A DNA stretch of 5,701 nt from Desulfobacteraceae bacterium (GTDB lineage: Bacteria; Desulfobacterota; DSM-4660; Desulfatiglandales; B25-G16), in NCBI GenBank assembly GCA_030615565.1, contig JAUWZC010000151.1, positions 1-5,701 of the forward strand. The letters are read 5' to 3'. Shown piece by piece: positions 4,103 through 5,701 of the stretch (position 1 is the first letter of the stretch; each line of letters begins with the position of its first letter). The notes beneath the pieces are model-generated. The model did no database searches. It was not told the origin of the DNA and saw only the letters and a program-made list of their open reading frames with translations. The translations under genes were made by a program, and so were the position numbers.

Positions 4103-4372
4103 TTTATTGTTTTTCAATTGAGGGGATTTATATCTGGCAATAATATAAAATTTCCGATTATTCTGGATAGAGATGGCGTATTCAGTGATCTGAATTTAGA
4201 TTTAAGTGATACTGCATTGATTTTATTTGATATCCAAAAGAAAATAATTAAAAAGTACAAATTCCCCCTGACTAAAGAACAATTAAATGAAATTTCTCGA
4301 GACAAAGAAAAAATAGATTATAGCGAACGATTATTCTTTATTTCCCATTTCGCCTGTTTAAACCTTTCTTAA
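4103..4372 (+). pseudogene. Thioredoxin/TlpA-like C-terminal fragment
   Basis: The frame is open from just after a TAA at 4100-4102 to TAA 4370-4372; the only early start is TTG 4118, with no ribosome-binding site. Counted from that TTG, residues 4-51 (FISGNNIKFPIILDRDGVFS, then LILFDIQKKIIKKYKFPLT) follow the second half of AhpC/TlpA-type thioredoxin folds: FPVxLDxDG, then a strand LxLID, dG-IxxKYxGPLT, then the last helix (KEQLNEI). The N-terminal half with the CxxC site is missing and the usual cis-proline is absent, so it cannot work as a redox protein. The last 20 or so residues are unlike the family. It is probably a decayed 3' end; a short protein cannot be fully excluded. Confidence 0.45.
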
Positions 4373-4426
4373 TAAAAGTAAAGGGTTTTTTACTATTTTC
4401 TTTAGCGTTTCTGAGTTACTTTTGAG

Positions 4427-4432
4427 TATAAT
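4427..4432 (+). promoter_or_regulatory. -10 box of the homoserine dehydrogenase gene
   Basis: A perfect TATAAT lies 14 bases before the ATG at 4447. No good -35 box stands 16-18 bases upstream (AGCGTT at 4404-4409 is poor). If used, the transcript would start near 4439 and have a leader of only about eight bases, which fits the absence of a ribosome-binding site. Confidence 0.4.
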
Positions 4433-4446
4433 AAGATAATAGCTAT

Positions 4447-5475
4447 ATGAAAACAGTAAACGTCATCCTGATGGGATTCGGAAATGTCGGTCAGGCATTT
4501 ATTCGTGTTGCCCACGAGAAAAAGGAATTTTGCAAGGCGCGGTACAAACTGGATATCAAGTTCTATTCCATTTTTGAGATAGGAGGTGCTATTTATTCCT
4601 CTCAAACTCTGAATACATCCGAGATTCTTGAAAAATATTCTTCCTTGACTATGTTCAGGAAAAATCCTCTTTGGAAGCCAGACTTAAAACTTACATCTGT
4701 GCTTGATTCAATTAAGCCGGGAGTGCTTATCGAATGCACTCCATCCAACATCAAAAGCGGTGAACCTGGTCTCAGGAATATCCGTCATGCTTTGGATAGA
4801 GGATGGCATGTGGTGACTGCCAGCAAAGGTCCCCTCGTTATGGATTTTCGCGGCTTGCATGAAAAGGCCGAAAAAAAACATGTGGCTTTAAAATTCAGTG
4901 GAGCGACGGCTGCTGCCCTTCCTGCTCTGGATATTGCTCTCTATTCACTGGCTGGGGCCGAGATTTCTCGGATTGAAGGTATTCTAAACGGCACGACTAA
5001 CTACATCCTGACCAGGATGAAAGAGGGCGTAAATTACAAGGAGGCTTTAAAAGAGGCCCAGTCCAAGGGAATAGCAGAAACCGATCCTTCCCTAGATGTA
5101 AGCGGCTTGGATACAGCCTCCAAGATTCTTATTATTTCGAATGCCTTGCTGAAAGCAGATTTTACTTTGGATGATATGACAGTTGAAGGTATCGATGCGA
5201 TTCCTCCCTATCTTTTGACGCAGGGGAGGAAAAAAGATAGAGCATTAAAGTTATTGGGAATACTCTTTAAGCGCGCAGAAGAGCTTCGACTTGAAGTGAG
5301 ATTGACCGTTATAGACAGTTCCCACCCTCTTTTTGGTGTGGATGGAACCAATAAGGGCATTGTTTTTACTACCGATACGATGGATTCTATAACAGTGACG
5401 GGCGGAAAATCTGACCCTAAAGGTGCAGGAGCTTCTTTGCTAAAAGATATAATTAATATCTACAGGAAAGAATAG
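4447..5475 (+). CDS. hom: Homoserine dehydrogenase (EC 1.1.1.3), short form without ACT domain
   Basis: Reduces aspartate-4-semialdehyde to homoserine with NAD(P)H, the branch point toward threonine, methionine and isoleucine, in the cytoplasm. The 342 residues open with a Rossmann fold (GFGNVG, 10-15), followed by IECTPSNI (95-102), TASKGPL (124-130, with K127), NGTTNYIL (181-188) and the active-site segment from G208 to S231. E211, D222 and K226 have the same spacing as E208, D219 and K223 of the yeast enzyme, so the catalytic set is present. The C-terminus stops after GTNKGIVFTTDT and GAGASLLKDI, without the ACT domain of longer bacterial enzymes, so threonine feedback through such a domain is not expected. 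The start ATG 4447 sits just before the first Rossmann strand; no ribosome-binding site is visible. It appears monocistronic and intact, unlike its left neighbours. Confidence 0.93.
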   Translation: MKTVNVILMGFGNVGQAFIRVAHEKKEFCKARYKLDIKFYSIFEIGGAIYSSQTLNTSEILEKYSSLTMFRKNPLWKPDLKLTSVLDSIKPGVLIECTPSNIKSGEPGLRNIRHALDRGWHVVTASKGPLVMDFRGLHEKAEKKHVALKFSGATAAALPALDIALYSLAGAEISRIEGILNGTTNYILTRMKEGVNYKEALKEAQSKGIAETDPSLDVSGLDTASKILIISNALLKADFTLDDMTVEGIDAIPPYLLTQGRKKDRALKLLGILFKRAEELRLEVRLTVIDSSHPLFGVDGTNKGIVFTTDTMDSITVTGGKSDPKGAGASLLKDIINIYRKE

Positions 5476-5500
5476 GCATTAACGAGTGAGGTAAAGCCGT

Positions 5501-5559
5501 AAGCATTTCCGATTCTTTGATCAACAATTTTGCTTTCTATCACGGAAAAAGAAATGCTT
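5501..5559. repeat. Inverted repeat downstream of homoserine dehydrogenase
   Basis: AAGCATTTC (5501-5509) and GAAATGCTT (5551-5559) are perfect 9-bp arms 41 bases apart. It could stabilise the mRNA end or be the trace of a lost insertion. No T-run follows, so it is not a terminator by itself. Confidence 0.35.
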
Positions 5560-5579
5560 TCGATAAACCCTCAAAATTG

Positions 5580-5597
5580 ACCTTGTAGGTTTTTTTT
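5580..5597 (+). terminator. Weak rho-independent terminator before the tRNA gene
   Basis: ACCT (5580-5583) and AGGT (5587-5590) close a three-base loop and are followed directly by eight T (5590-5597). The stem is short, but the position after the gene and the T-run are right. Flanking AAAATT and AATTTT could lengthen the pairing. Confidence 0.4.
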
Positions 5598-5648
5598 GAT
5601 AATTTTAATCATCCTCTCTTTTGCTGCTTAAATATTGGAGAAAGAAGT

Positions 5649-5701
5649 GGAGAGGTGTCCGAGTGGCTTAAGGAGCACGCTTGGAAAGCGTGTGTGCGGC
5701 T
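5649..5701 (+). tRNA. tRNA-Ser (anticodon GGA), 5' part, cut by the right edge
   Basis: The acceptor 5' strand GGAGAGG (5649-5655) is followed by TG and a D arm closed by TCC and GGA. Then come anticodon arm CACGC, loop TTGGAAA and GCGTG, and the first bases of a long variable arm (from 5694). The anticodon is GGA at 5683-5685, which reads UCC and UCU serine codons. The G-rich D loop and large variable region fit class II serine tRNAs. The T arm and 3' acceptor strand lie outside. tRNA genes are common integration targets, but no sign of insertion is visible in this half. Confidence 0.93.

Noticed and set aside
4369..4400. AT-rich hairpin (AGTAAA/TTTACT) as a terminator
   Set aside because: The stem is only A-T rich and weak, and the gene before it is a fragment, so I did not call it.

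Overview
The window reads as bacterial DNA: Shine-Dalgarno sequences of AAGGAGG type, sigma70-like promoters and a long-variable-arm tRNA-Ser. I cannot name a phylum. It holds the recombination end of a chromosomal integron, a decayed stretch with gene fragments, and an ordinary chromosomal flank (homoserine dehydrogenase, then tRNA-Ser). The right part is visibly more AT-rich than the middle.

Left part (1-3079), the integron. A tyrosine recombinase with the N-terminal signature of integron integrases runs leftward off the window from a TTG start at 406. Upstream of it lie a probable integrase promoter, a CRP-like palindrome and a probable attI region. Three same-direction gene cassettes follow, each closed by a recognisable attC site (1802-1884, 2395-2467, 3015-3079). 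The attC sites differ in sequence but share the same folded design: imperfect inverted repeats with two or three extrahelical bases, RYYYAAC-like and GTTRRRY-like ends, and GTT as the recombination triplet. Cassette 1 carries a two-gene operon, the 'mobile mystery protein A' HTH regulator and the 'mobile mystery protein B' Fic protein. It has its own promoter and three evenly spaced palindromic operators. Cassette 2 encodes a secreted SnoaL-like (SgcJ/EcaC-type) protein. Cassette 3 encodes an isoprenylcysteine carboxyl methyltransferase-like membrane protein. Cassettes 2 and 3 show no promoter of their own.

Middle part (3080-4440). No intact gene is convincing here. There are hairpins, a serine-recombinase-like HTH C-terminus on the minus strand, a second diverged copy of part of it about 500 bp away, a plus-strand C-terminal fragment of an unknown protein, and a thioredoxin/TlpA-like C-terminal fragment. 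This looks like a mobile-element graveyard at the end of the cassette array.

Right part (4441-5701). A complete ACT-less homoserine dehydrogenase gene with a TATAAT -10 box is followed by a non-coding gap containing an inverted repeat and a T-tailed hairpin. The 5' part of a tRNA-Ser(GGA) gene runs off the edge.

Working together (inference): the integrase would insert and reshuffle the cassettes, and the self-regulated HTH/Fic pair could act as a toxin-antitoxin-like module that keeps the array. The secreted protein and the methyltransferase would be adaptive cargo.
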